Below, one piece after another: positions 28,727-37,094 of a DNA stretch of 64,000 nt. The notes under the pieces were generated by a model. The model was not told the DNA's origin, did no database searches, and was given only the letters and a program-made list of their open reading frames with translations. Each line of letters starts with the position of its first letter. Position 1 is the stretch's first letter. Position numbers and translations under genes: made by a program. This stretch comes from Rhodobacteraceae bacterium S2214 (lineage in GTDB: Bacteria; Pseudomonadota; Alphaproteobacteria; Rhodobacterales; Rhodobacteraceae), in the NCBI GenBank assembly GCA_025141675.1, contig CP081161.1:1958001-2022000 (forward strand), in the 5' to 3' direction.

Positions 28727-29691
28727 ACGGCACTAAGAGCACGGACGCCGATGTGAAACCGTCGATCGCGGTCCTGAAAACGCTGAAGTCGCGGTACTAT
28801 GAATTGCCGCGGTATCAGCTTCTCGGCAGCGCCTTCGACCGCGTACTGGACCAGTTCCTTTCGGCCTATCTTGCGGGGCAGCATGTGGAGGGTCGAGGTC
28901 TGATGGTTACCGGTGGAACCAGAACTGGTAAGTGTCATGACATCAAGCATCTTCTGCGTGGGTTTGCAGCGTCAGAGGAGCCTTTGGCTGGAGATTTCCA
29001 AAGGAAATATGTCCGGGTGTCACTGCGGTCGGCAGTTAACTGGAGGGGGTTGGGGATGGCGTTCTTGGAAGCCATGGAATTCTCATTCAGTCTTGATCAC
29101 CGCAGAACTGACACGATTTGGTCAAGGGCGGAATCTCAGCTTCGACGCGACAAATACCTGATCCTCAATATCGATGAGGCACAGCATCTGTTCGTGGACA
29201 AAAAAGCGAATGAGAACGAAGTGATCTTGAACGGTCTAAAAGATCTCATGAAGCGGCCAGGTTGGCCAGTGCTACCGATTTACTCCGGCGTCTCAGAGCT
29301 TTTGGACTAAGCGAATCAGAATGAGCAGCTGACCAGTCTGATCGAACCGATCACCTATGATGATATCGCCTACAATGAGATCGGCCTGAAAGAGGTCGAT
29401 TCAATCCTTTTGACGTACTCTGAAGTCGTGGGCCTAGACCCGACTGAAGTGCGCAACTCAGAGGTTTACAATCGGTTGATCCATGCCTCCAATGGTCGAT
29501 GGGGTAGGTTGATCGCGCTAGTCATCCACGCTTTGGCGGAAATCAGTGTCGTACATCCCGGTAGAAAACAGGTTCTCATCGGCGATCTCGCTGTTATTTT
29601 TCAGCGATGGACCGGCGTATCGGATCCGGCAAATGTCTTCTTAGTCGATAATCGATATCGGATTGCGGTGGGAGTTCTCTACCGACAATAG
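28723..29691 (+). pseudogene. tniB: TniB AAA+ transposition ATPase, interrupted by a stop codon
   Basis: The ATP-using adaptor of Tn5053-type transposition. The reading frame is intact from ATG 28723 to 29691 except for TAA at 29308-29310; on both sides it is plainly one protein (GVSELLD, stop, ANQNEQLTSLIEPITYDDI). Walker A reads GGTRTGKC, with Cys where Ser or Thr is expected, and Walker B is LILNIDEAQH. So two independent lesions. It is followed by its own terminator and not by tniQ. Low sequence drift elsewhere suggests fairly recent decay. Confidence 0.8.
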
Positions 29692-29720
29692 TTTGGCTCA
29701 AAACCTATGAAAACGGATGA

Positions 29721-29750
29721 CCCTGCAGCTGTTTCAGCTGTGGGTTTTTT
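29721..29750 (+). terminator. Terminator behind the tniB remnant
   Basis: CAGCTG (29726-29731) pairs with CAGCTG (29735-29740) across TTT, extended by CCC/GGG around a small bulge, then six T. It ends rightward transcription from the island. The next 218 bases to the phnM stop hold no gene or clear site. Confidence 0.75.
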
Positions 29751-29968
29751 CTTTATCTTATTGAAAACATAGATAATTATGAAGTTGGTGCCAGGAATAG
29801 TGAAATTTCCAAATTGCGCTTCCGTTAGACTCTGAAAACAAACGATATTTGATTAAGCCGACAAACTTATTCCGACGAAATTACGGCATCTCGCAGGTGG
29901 CGGTTTCTGCCTTATTTCATAGGGGCGGGTCAAACGTTAGCAGGTTTCACCCTTCCTCGTAGTAGCTG

Positions 29969-31165
29969 TCATCCCACTTGTCGGCCTTGGCTCCAGACGT
30001 TTCGCAAGATCGGTGTTTTGCGGTTCTGATGCACCCGCAAGACGTCTCCACGCAACCCAACTTCTAACTGGCCGCGATCAGTGAGGCCGGCGGCTTTGGC
30101 TGGATTGCTTGTGACCGTGGCGATTGCGCGTGGGACGTCGTTCCAAGTTTTGGCGAGATGGAAGGCAGATAATAGCAGGGCCGACGGGACGTAGTCGGAA
30201 GACACGATATCCAGAAGGTCAGCGTTTGCTAGATCTTCCGCCGCGACGTTTCCGGAATGCGAGCCACCCCGTATCAGGTTGGGCGCCCCCATCATCACTG
30301 CGATCCCATGTGCGCGACAGGCTTGTGCAGCTTCAACAGTCGTCGGAAATTCAGCAAAGCCGACGCCGTTTTTGGCTGACGTCGCAACATGTTCACCGGT
30401 GGTATCATCGTGGCTGGCCAGCACAGCGCCGAGGCGTTTGGCCTCGCTAACCGCGCCGATTTCGTGCTTTGCGCCGTATCGTTTTTGAAGATTTATTTGA
30501 TTTTCAACGTGTTCCGCAAATTCGGTATCGTTCATGCCACGCTTTTTGCCGACGTAGGTTTTAAGCGCTGTAAGATCACGGAACTGTCGTTGACCCGGCG
30601 TGTGGTCCATTAGGCTAACGATGCCGACCCGATCGTCGACGCTAAACGTGGCCAATTCTTCAAGAAGCGTTTCTGAACATATCTCTGCCCGCAGATGCAG
30701 GAAGTGGCTGATCTTAAACAGACCTTCGGCCCGTGCCGCCAATAGTTCATTTGCAAGTGTGCGGGCGTATTCAACATATTGCCCTTTTTGACTGCTGTAG
30801 ATCGATCCTACGCGCATGGCGTCAAAGACAGTCGTGATCCCTGTGGACGCAAGTTCCGCGTCATGTGCCAGAAGGGCAGGCAGATGGGGCCAATCCACCT
30901 TTGGGCGGGGTTCCATGTGGCGTTCGACGTTGTCGGTGTGCAACTCAACTAGTCCAGGTAAAACAAGATCACCGGCGCAATCAACTGCACCATTTGGGAC
31001 AAGGTCACCTTCGGCAACGTCGGTAATCACGCCCTGTTCGATTGTTATCGATCCGGTTAGGACTTGATCTGCCAAAACGAGCTGTGCATTCGCCAAACAA
31101 ATGTCGTTTGTCGTGCTGGTGTCACAAGACTTTGTAAAAGAGGGCGCAGGAAAAGGGGAATTCAT
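29969..31165 (-). CDS. phnM: Alpha-D-ribose 1-methylphosphonate 5-triphosphate diphosphatase
   Basis: Removes diphosphate from the triphosphate intermediate of the carbon-phosphorus lyase route. An amidohydrolase-fold protein of up to 398 residues; the metal motif LPGLVELHTDNVERHMEPRP and SHDDTTGEHV, typical of PhnM, are present, and the C-terminus has VTSNPAKAAGL. The ATG at 31165 lies back to back with the ATG of the DUF1045 gene within one CATG, leaving no room for separate ribosome sites; a downstream start near residue 20-24 (before CLANAQLVL) is possible. It is separated from phnN by the oppositely oriented DUF1045 gene. Confidence 0.92.
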   Translation of the reverse strand: MNSPFPAPSFTKSCDTSTTNDICLANAQLVLADQVLTGSITIEQGVITDVAEGDLVPNGAVDCAGDLVLPGLVELHTDNVERHMEPRPKVDWPHLPALLAHDAELASTGITTVFDAMRVGSIYSSQKGQYVEYARTLANELLAARAEGLFKISHFLHLRAEICSETLLEELATFSVDDRVGIVSLMDHTPGQRQFRDLTALKTYVGKKRGMNDTEFAEHVENQINLQKRYGAKHEIGAVSEAKRLGAVLASHDDTTGEHVATSAKNGVGFAEFPTTVEAAQACRAHGIAVMMGAPNLIRGGSHSGNVAAEDLANADLLDIVSSDYVPSALLLSAFHLAKTWNDVPRAIATVTSNPAKAAGLTDRGQLEVGLRGDVLRVHQNRKTPILRNVWSQGRQVG

Positions 31166-31835
31166 GTCATATTCTCGATTTGCGATTTACTTTATCCCGC
31201 CGGAAGGCGCTTTGGCAGATTTTGGTGCCGCGTGGCTGGGTTGGGATGTTGTGACTGGTCGTGACGTTGTTCAGCCATCTGTGTACGGTTTGCGTGACAT
31301 CACGATGACACCGATGAAGTACGGGTTCCACGGGACGTTGAAGCCGCCGTTCAAGCTGGCAGCAGGGCGATCTTTCGCGGAACTCGAGCGCGCGGCGGCA
31401 GATCTTGCCGCGATGGTAAAACCCGCAGTCAGCGATGGTTTGGAATTGACCACGTTGGGCGGTTTTCTTGCGTTGACGCCAAGCGGTGATGTGTCTGGGG
31501 CACGGCGCGTGGCGCAGGCCTACGTGTGTGATCTCGATCCGTTTCGCGCGCCCGCAAGCGCGGCTGAACTGGACCGCCGCCGTGCCGCTGGACTGAGTGC
31601 GCGCCAAGATGCGCTTTTGACGCAATGGGGCTATCCATATGTGATGGACGAGTTCCGTTTCCATCTGACCCTTTCGGGGCGTTTGCCGGAGGAAGACATC
31701 GCGCGTTGGACAGATGTTGCAAGCAGTCATTTGCCCGATTTGCCCAAGCCGTTTGTGATTGACCAGATCGCCCTGTGCGGTGAACGCGAAGATGGTCGCT
31801 TTGAGCTGATCCATCTTTATGCCCTGACCGGCTGA
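31164..31835 (+). CDS. DUF1045 phosphonate-operon protein with 2H phosphoesterase motifs
   Basis: A 223-residue protein of the family that recurs in phn clusters (putative phosphonate metabolism protein). Two HxT motifs stand out: FHGTLKPPF (His56, Thr58) and FRFHLTLSG (His167, Thr169). This pair defines 2H phosphoesterases, which open cyclic phosphates. PhnP, which opens 5-phosphoribosyl 1,2-cyclic phosphate, is not in this cluster, so this protein could take that step; that is inference. AAAAGGGGAA precedes the ATG. It is antisense to the rest of the cluster, starts inside the phnM start codon and ends 19 bases inside phnN. Confidence 0.8.
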   Translation: MSYSRFAIYFIPPEGALADFGAAWLGWDVVTGRDVVQPSVYGLRDITMTPMKYGFHGTLKPPFKLAAGRSFAELERAAADLAAMVKPAVSDGLELTTLGGFLALTPSGDVSGARRVAQAYVCDLDPFRAPASAAELDRRRAAGLSARQDALLTQWGYPYVMDEFRFHLTLSGRLPEEDIARWTDVASSHLPDLPKPFVIDQIALCGEREDGRFELIHLYALTG

Positions 31836-32362
31836 AGCAGCTTGGCTGCATGTGCGATCGTTGTGGGCAAGGGGCCGTCGTTCGACACATGGATGACTTT
31901 GAGGCCTGCAGGCAAAGGTTTGATTGCGACAGATATCCTTTGTGCGATGTCTTCTTCGCTTTCGCGACCACGCGCAGCAAGGCGTTTGGCCAATGTTTCC
32001 TCGGATGCTGTAATATTCAGAACGACAAATTGAGGAAAAATCTTTGCGGCATCGTTGAGCGCTTTGCGTGAAAAATTTACGAGGCAGTCCGTCCCTTTGT
32101 TAAGTCGGTCGCTCACGTTGATCGGGATACCATAGCGCAAACCATGCGCGCCCCAATGGATCGCGAATGCCCCATCTTGCGCCAAGGTCTCAAACGCGGC
32201 AGGGGTAGCTGCATCATAGTCTTCGCCGCCAAGGCCCGGTGCGCGTGTGATGACCCGGCGCACCAGATGCATGCTTGGCATCAAATCATGCAGACCTGCC
32301 ATCACGCTGTCTTTGCCGACGCCGGACGGCCCAACAACTGCGATGAGGCGTCCTTGCGTCAT
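31817..32362 (-). CDS. phnN: Ribose 1,5-bisphosphate phosphokinase
   Basis: Makes PRPP from ribose 1,5-bisphosphate, the last step that recovers the sugar after C-P bond cleavage. A 181-residue guanylate-kinase-like P-loop protein: AVVGPSGVGKDSV at the N-terminus and RVITRAPGLGGEDYDAAT in the acceptor region. Its ATG overlaps the phnL stop (ATGA). Its last codons overlap the end of the convergent DUF1045 gene. Confidence 0.9.
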   Translation of the reverse strand: MTQGRLIAVVGPSGVGKDSVMAGLHDLMPSMHLVRRVITRAPGLGGEDYDAATPAAFETLAQDGAFAIHWGAHGLRYGIPINVSDRLNKGTDCLVNFSRKALNDAAKIFPQFVVLNITASEETLAKRLAARGRESEEDIAQRISVAIKPLPAGLKVIHVSNDGPLPTTIAHAAKLLQPVRA

Positions 32363-33042
32363 GCCGCCACCTTTGGCGTGAATTGGCTCACGTCTATTTC
32401 CCGATCACACAGACGCTCGCGGGCCGCTTCATCGTGGAAGATCCCGATGATCGCAGCGCCGCGTGCCCTTGCGTCTTCGATCAATGACAGCACGACTTCG
32501 CGGTTGGCAGCATCAAGGCTCGCGGTGGGCTCGTCCAACAGCATTGCAGGATATTCATGCGCGAAACCTCGCGCGATATTCACGCGCTGTTGTTCGCCGC
32601 CTGAAAACGTTGTGGGCGAAAGGGACCACAGCCGTTCTGGGATATTCAGCTGTGACAACAACCGCTTGGCGCGTGTTTCGGCATCATCGGCGGATACACC
32701 CACCGCACGCAATGGTTCGGCCACCACATCTAACGTTGGCACACGTGGCACAACCCGCAGGAACTGACTGACGTAGCCAAGCACATCGCGACGCAGGTTG
32801 ATGACCTCGCGCGGTTGCGCCTGCACTATGTCGACATCGCCGATCCGAATTTCACCTGCTTGCGTCCGGTAGTTGCCGTAGATCATGCGCATCAGCGTCG
32901 ATTTACCTGCGCCCGATGCTCCGGTCAGGGCGACGCATTCGCCTTTGGCGACGGACAGGGAGACATAGTTGATGACTTCAATCACGGCACTACCTTGATT
33001 GTGCAGGGTGAATGTTTTTGAAACGTCTTTAAGATCAATCAT
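32359..33042 (-). CDS. phnL: C-P lyase ABC-type subunit PhnL
   Basis: ATPase-like component of the C-P lyase set, needed with PhnGHI for the step that swaps the base of ATP for the phosphonate. 227 residues with Walker [14 protein letters not shown], signature TFSGGEQQRVNIARG and Walker B AMLLDEPTASLD. Three bases separate it from phnK, and it overlaps phnN, so translation is coupled along the row. Confidence 0.93.
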   Translation of the reverse strand: MIDLKDVSKTFTLHNQGSAVIEVINYVSLSVAKGECVALTGASGAGKSTLMRMIYGNYRTQAGEIRIGDVDIVQAQPREVINLRRDVLGYVSQFLRVVPRVPTLDVVAEPLRAVGVSADDAETRAKRLLSQLNIPERLWSLSPTTFSGGEQQRVNIARGFAHEYPAMLLDEPTASLDAANREVVLSLIEDARARGAAIIGIFHDEAARERLCDREIDVSQFTPKVAA

Positions 33043-33045
33043 CGG

Positions 33046-33816
33046 TCATACCTGTAAGACAGAGGAAACAAGAAGTTGGCTGTAAGCATGTTGTGGGTCA
33101 TCAAGCACCTGATCGGTCAGACCCGCTTCGACAACGTGCCCGTCTTTCATCACCATCAACCGGTCGGCCAATAGGCGGACAACGGCAAGGTCATGGGTCA
33201 CGATGATCGCAGACAATCCCATGTCGCGTACCAGCCCGCGCAACAGATCAAGCAGGCGTGCTTGAACGGACACGTCTAAACCACCCGTGGGTTCATCCAT
33301 GAAAACCAGCCGTGGACCTGTCACCAGATTACGCGCGATCTGTAGCCGCTGTTGCATGCCGCCCGAGAACGTTGTGGGGCGGTCATCTACGCGGCTGGCG
33401 TCGATTTCGACCCGACCCAGCCAATCAACCGCCTTGCCACGAATGTCGCCGTAATTGCGTTCGCCCACGGCCATCAGGCGTTCACCGACGTTGCCGCCAG
33501 CGCTGACACCCATGCGCAAACCGTCGCGGGCGTGTTGGTGGACAAAGGCCCAATCGGTCCGGCCCAACATCCGGCGTTCGGGTTCGGACATCGTGATGGT
33601 ATCTTTGGGGCCGTCTGCGCGGGTATCAAAAACGACCGCGCCAGCGTCAGGGATCAAGTGACCTGCCATACTGTTGAGGAGCGTGGATTTTCCAGAACCA
33701 CTTTCCCCGACAATGCCCATGACCTCACCGGGGTACAGGTCAAACGACACATCAGCGCAACCAATATGCGCACCGTAGTGTTTGGTTAGGTTTTGAACGG
33801 ATAAAAGCGGCGTCAT
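33046..33816 (-). CDS. phnK: C-P lyase ABC-type subunit PhnK
   Basis: ABC-ATPase that binds the PhnGHIJ core complex. 256 residues with Walker A GESGSGKSTLLN, signature TFSGGMQQRLQIARN and Walker B LVFMDEPTGGLD. The HARDGLRMGVSAGGNVGERL stretch is typical of PhnK. Four-base overlap with phnJ upstream. Confidence 0.94.
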   Translation of the reverse strand: MTPLLSVQNLTKHYGAHIGCADVSFDLYPGEVMGIVGESGSGKSTLLNSMAGHLIPDAGAVVFDTRADGPKDTITMSEPERRMLGRTDWAFVHQHARDGLRMGVSAGGNVGERLMAVGERNYGDIRGKAVDWLGRVEIDASRVDDRPTTFSGGMQQRLQIARNLVTGPRLVFMDEPTGGLDVSVQARLLDLLRGLVRDMGLSAIIVTHDLAVVRLLADRLMVMKDGHVVEAGLTDQVLDDPQHAYSQLLVSSVLQV

Positions 33817-34682
33817 GCTGCGGCCTCATTTTCAGTTGATGCGGGCCCGAAATGGCCAGCGTTGCGGCGTCCCATGCAATAATCTGTGTCAGAGCAGCAA
33901 AAGAGACGGCCGCCCTGATCATCGGTGATCACCTCATCGAGGTAGCTTTCGTCAGACCCGCAAAGCCCGCACACATGATCCGCTTTTGTGGCCTCAAATG
34001 GATGATCTTCGAAATCGAGACTCACTACCTGCGTGTAAGGTGGCAATGCGTAGATGCGTTGTTCACGCCCCGCGCCGAACAGTTGGATCGCCGCCATATC
34101 ACCGAGCTTCGGATTATCGAACTTTGGAATGGGCGATGGGTCCATCACGTATCTGCCCTCAACCTTTACCGGATAGGCATAAGACGTCGCAATATGACCG
34201 TGACGGCTAATGTCTTCGTAAAGTTTCACATGCATCAGCCCGTATTCTTCGAGGCTATGCATTTTGCGGGTCTCGCTCTCGCGTGGTTCCAGAAACCGAA
34301 GGGGTTCCGGGATGGGCACCTGATAGACAAGGATTTGATTTTCAGTCAGCGGTTCTTCGGGAATGCGGTGGCGTGTTTGGATCACGCTTGCCTCGCTGGT
34401 CTCGGTGGTTGTCTCCACTGCCGCTGTGCGTTCAAAAAACGTGCGGATCGAGACGGCGTTGGTCGTGTCGTCCGCCCCTTGGTCAATGACCTTAAACGTG
34501 TCGTCAGGAGTCAAGACGGCGGCAGACACCTGCACACCACCCGTGCCCCAACCATAAGGCATCGGCATTTCGCGTGAGGCGAAGGGGACCTGATATCCCG
34601 GTATTGCAAGACCTTTCAGGATCGCGCGGCGGATCATCCGCTTGGTTTGTTCATCAAGATATGCGAAATTGTAGTTAGACAT
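33813..34682 (-). CDS. phnJ: C-P lyase catalytic subunit PhnJ (radical SAM-type)
   Basis: Cleaves the carbon-phosphorus bond with an iron-sulfur cluster and SAM. 289 residues from ATG 34682 (SNYNFAYLDEQTKRMIRRAI); the frame is open another 37 codons upstream but GAGG near the internal ATG and family length favour the shorter form. The cluster ligands CGLC...C-C-S-D-T-D-Y-C have the 3, 22 and 6 residue spacing of the Escherichia coli cysteines 241, 244, 266 and 272. GWGTGGVQ lies near residue 45. A 288-base gap with an antisense small gene parts it from phnI. Confidence 0.95.
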   Translation of the reverse strand: MSNYNFAYLDEQTKRMIRRAILKGLAIPGYQVPFASREMPMPYGWGTGGVQVSAAVLTPDDTFKVIDQGADDTTNAVSIRTFFERTAAVETTTETSEASVIQTRHRIPEEPLTENQILVYQVPIPEPLRFLEPRESETRKMHSLEEYGLMHVKLYEDISRHGHIATSYAYPVKVEGRYVMDPSPIPKFDNPKLGDMAAIQLFGAGREQRIYALPPYTQVVSLDFEDHPFEATKADHVCGLCGSDESYLDEVITDDQGGRLFCCSDTDYCMGRRNAGHFGPASTENEAAA

Positions 34683-34710
34683 GATGAGTGCCTCGGAAGG
34701 TATAATGAGT

Positions 34711-34968
34711 ATGGAATGGGTTTTCTTCGCAGCTCTCGGTGCCGCCGTTTTGACATACGGGTTCTGGAGTGATCGGCGGCATAAGCGCCGCAAACAGTCG
34801 TTGCGCCGCGATGATAGCGCCGGTGTCTACGTCTGGACCGATTTTGACGGCAGCGAACGTAGATCGTCCAAGCATCCCGAAGAACCCGGCGGTGTATGGC
34901 ATAGCGACAGTAGTTCTTGGGGCGATTTTGGTGGCGACGGCGGAGGAGACGGTGGTGGTGGCGACTAA
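34711..34968 (+). CDS. Small membrane protein with Gly-Asp-rich tail, antisense between phnI and phnJ
   Basis: About 85 residues: one N-terminal membrane segment (MEWVFFAALGAAVLTYGFW), a basic stretch (DRRHKRRKQSLRR) and a tail GDFGGDGGGDGGGGD. Short proteins with this build are common in Rhodobacteraceae; function is unknown. GGAAGG at 34695-34700 supports ATG 34711 or 34705; ATGs at 34681 and 34684 would overlap the phnJ start. It fills the space where phnI and phnJ are normally adjacent, and is transcribed against the phn genes. Confidence 0.6.
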   Translation: MEWVFFAALGAAVLTYGFWSDRRHKRRKQSLRRDDSAGVYVWTDFDGSERRSSKHPEEPGGVWHSDSSSWGDFGGDGGGDGGGGD

Positions 34969-34970
34969 CG

Positions 34971-36059
34971 TCATTCTGTCGCCTCCTGCATTTGATCCGC
35001 GCCGGCGTCGCGGCGCAGTTTGCGCACCAGTTCGAGCTCGGATTGAAAATCGACGTAGTGTGGCAGTTTGATATGTTCGAGGAACCCCGTCGCCTGAATG
35101 TTGTCTGCGTGATACAGCACAAATTCAGCGTCCTGCGCGGGTGCGCCTTCGTTATCTTCGCCTAGCTCTTCCCATCGTAATGCGCGGTCCACCAAAGCCA
35201 TTGAAATCGCTTTGCGTTCGGTCTGGCCGAAGACCAATCCGTATCCGCGCGTGAACTGGGGGGGTTCCGTTTTGGAGCCTTTGAACTGATTGACGGTTTC
35301 GCATTCGGTCAGGGTCACTTCGCCAATTTCCACGGAAAATCCCAGTTCTGGGATATCCATTTCAACAGGCACCGTTCCGATCCGTAGCTCGCCCACAAAA
35401 GCGTGGTTGCGGGCGTACCCCCGCTGTGTGGAATAGGCCAAGCCGAGCGTGAATCCTTCGTCCGATCGTGTGAGCGCTTGCAGTCGTAGCGCGCGTTCCG
35501 CTGGCATTTCCAAAGGTTCGCGGGTCAGATCGGGCGGAGAGGTATCGTCGAGTGGGGCGTCTTCGATTAGTCCTTCCTGATTTAGGAAGTCGGTCACATG
35601 TGGCACCGCCGCAGCTTCGACGTCGCGCGTCGGGGCGTCTGTAATTTCACCATCTGCTGCCAGTTTGAAGTCCAGCAAACGGTGCGTGTAATCGAACGTC
35701 GGGCCTAGAATTTGACCACCTGGCAGGTCTTTGAACGTCGCAGAAATGCGTCGGTCGCACGCCATCGCACCTGTGTCCACTGGAAGCGAAGAGCCAAAGC
35801 GCGGCAATGTCGTGCGGTAGGCGCGGATCAGGAAGATCGCTTCGATCAAATCACCCCGTGCTTGTTTGATCGCCAAAGCGGCAAGGTCCGGATCATAGAG
35901 CGACCCTTCGGCCATGACGCGGTTCACCGCAAGACTAAGCTGTTCGCGAATTTGCGCAACGCTCAGTTCAGCGACGGATGTATCGCCGCGTCGTTCTTCG
36001 GCTAACCACGCATGTGCGTTTTCGATGGCACGTTCGCCACCCTTGACAGCTACGTACAT
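34971..36059 (-). CDS. phnI: C-P lyase core subunit PhnI
   Basis: Nucleosidase-like subunit that, with PhnG, H and L, makes alpha-D-ribose 1-methylphosphonate 5-triphosphate. About 362 residues from ATG 36059 (MYVAVKGGERAIENAHAWLA), the characteristic PhnI start; the open frame extends much further upstream but only as the shadow of phnH. It overlaps phnH by 10 bases. The interior shows ALVDRALRWEE and DFQSELELVRKLRRDAGA near the end, as in other PhnI proteins. Confidence 0.94.
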   Translation of the reverse strand: MYVAVKGGERAIENAHAWLAEERRGDTSVAELSVAQIREQLSLAVNRVMAEGSLYDPDLAALAIKQARGDLIEAIFLIRAYRTTLPRFGSSLPVDTGAMACDRRISATFKDLPGGQILGPTFDYTHRLLDFKLAADGEITDAPTRDVEAAAVPHVTDFLNQEGLIEDAPLDDTSPPDLTREPLEMPAERALRLQALTRSDEGFTLGLAYSTQRGYARNHAFVGELRIGTVPVEMDIPELGFSVEIGEVTLTECETVNQFKGSKTEPPQFTRGYGLVFGQTERKAISMALVDRALRWEELGEDNEGAPAQDAEFVLYHADNIQATGFLEHIKLPHYVDFQSELELVRKLRRDAGADQMQEATE

Positions 36060-36619
36060 GACGACACCTCCGTTGAACGCGGCAGGGCTGCTAGTTGATC
36101 GCCGAATGTGAAAATGAAATCCAGACCGAGCGGGAATAGTTTGTGGTTCAATTGAAACGCAGGGGTTTCGGGCAAGTTCAGTTGTGCGGTTTGTTTTATG
36201 CCGGGTCCGTTCAACACCGAATTGCCCGATAGTGTGTCGCTTTCGACGATAAGCGTCGCAGACCGATCTGGGTATTCCGACGTGCCCACTGGATAAGCCG
36301 ACAATGGTCCAAGTGCGCCCCACGTGCCGACTGCGAACATCGCCTGTGATGGCCCCGTGACTGGTGCACCGGTGTGAAACGCCAACCAAGACCGTACGTC
36401 CGCGCAATCAGTATCTCCGGCCAGATAAACCGGCGTGTCGGCGTCGCAAAGGGTCAGTAGAACAGCGCCAGCGGCTTTGGATAAAGGGGCAGGGGGTTCG
36501 GCCCCGGTGATGTCTTGTATGGTGCCGGGTCTTGCCATGGCTTCCATGACGCTTCGAAAGGCATGTGCGGATTGTATGGCTGGGTCGGCAAACCCACCGC
36601 TTAACGTTTGCGCGTCCAT
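36050..36619 (-). CDS. phnH: C-P lyase core subunit PhnH
   Basis: Structural member of the PhnGHIJ complex, 189 residues. GGFADPAIQSAHAFRSVMEA and MARPGTIQDITG at the N-terminus are typical of PhnH, as is the PRGVDFIF-like ending (FPLGLDFIFTFGDQLAALPR). One base overlap with the phnG stop region (36619) and 10 with phnI show tight coupling. Confidence 0.93.
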   Translation of the reverse strand: MDAQTLSGGFADPAIQSAHAFRSVMEAMARPGTIQDITGAEPPAPLSKAAGAVLLTLCDADTPVYLAGDTDCADVRSWLAFHTGAPVTGPSQAMFAVGTWGALGPLSAYPVGTSEYPDRSATLIVESDTLSGNSVLNGPGIKQTAQLNLPETPAFQLNHKLFPLGLDFIFTFGDQLAALPRSTEVSSCT

Positions 36620-37074
36620 CAGTCGTCCCCCCGCACCATCGTGAAAAAATCGACCTTCGTTGCGGCAGCTTTGGCGGCGCGGTGCGCCTTGCGCGCCATC
36701 GCTTCCGTTTCGAGCGGGGACAGCACAGCGGCACGCACGTCGTCTGCTTGTGTCGTTTGCATCATCGCATCAATCAGTGCCGCGGCTTCTGCATCTGGCT
36801 TGCTGCGCCCTTGAATATAGGCGTGTCCGACTTCGCCCGTCGCAAGGGTCAAAGCACAACGGGTCACGGTTACTTCACCCAAATTGAAGGGGGAACCAGT
36901 CCCGCCAGCGCGGCCTTGCACCATCGTACTGCCGATTTCGGGGGCGCGGAGCCATGTGAAGCTGGGGCGCGTCAAATGCGTATCCAACAACTGAGAAACA
37001 CGACCCTCAGGCGCTTTGGCCAACAGTCCCATCCAGACTTTGCGGGGGTTTTCTGTATCGAATGTATCTTTCAT
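36619..37074 (-). CDS. phnG: C-P lyase core subunit PhnG
   Basis: Small subunit of the C-P lyase core, about 151 residues from ATG 37074 (KDTFDTENPRKVWMGLLA). RAPEIGSTMVQGRAGGTG and FNLGEVTVTRCALTL are family blocks; VGHAYIQGRSK follows. First gene of phnGHIJKLN, divergent from phnF. The frame is open to 37110 but the internal methionine fits the family start. Confidence 0.93.
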   Translation of the reverse strand: MKDTFDTENPRKVWMGLLAKAPEGRVSQLLDTHLTRPSFTWLRAPEIGSTMVQGRAGGTGSPFNLGEVTVTRCALTLATGEVGHAYIQGRSKPDAEAAALIDAMMQTTQADDVRAAVLSPLETEAMARKAHRAAKAAATKVDFFTMVRGDD

Positions 37075-37094
37075 CTCGACAACTTGTCTTTCAT

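Larger units (their letters stand above)
16827..29750. mobile_element. Accessory island with split, decayed TniABQ transposition genes and DMSP cargo
   Basis: The stretch between nrdJ and phnM begins with a broken tniQ and ends with a tniA C-terminal remnant, a broken tniB and its terminator. All three belong to the Tn7/Tn5053 kind of transposon, in which they normally form one operon tniA-tniB-tniQ. Here tniQ lies about 10 kb upstream of tniAB, both on the + strand, with dddR, dddA, dddD, dddT, mtoX and a membrane protein between. No terminal inverted repeats or target duplication could be identified by eye, so the limits given are those of the genes and not of the element. It may be two unrelated remnants. 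Confidence 0.45.

Noticed and set aside
34920..34965. Gly-Asp codon repeats as a possible CRISPR or minisatellite
   Set aside because: Short GGCGACGGC-like codon runs encode the tail of a small protein; there are no spacers and no regular unit.
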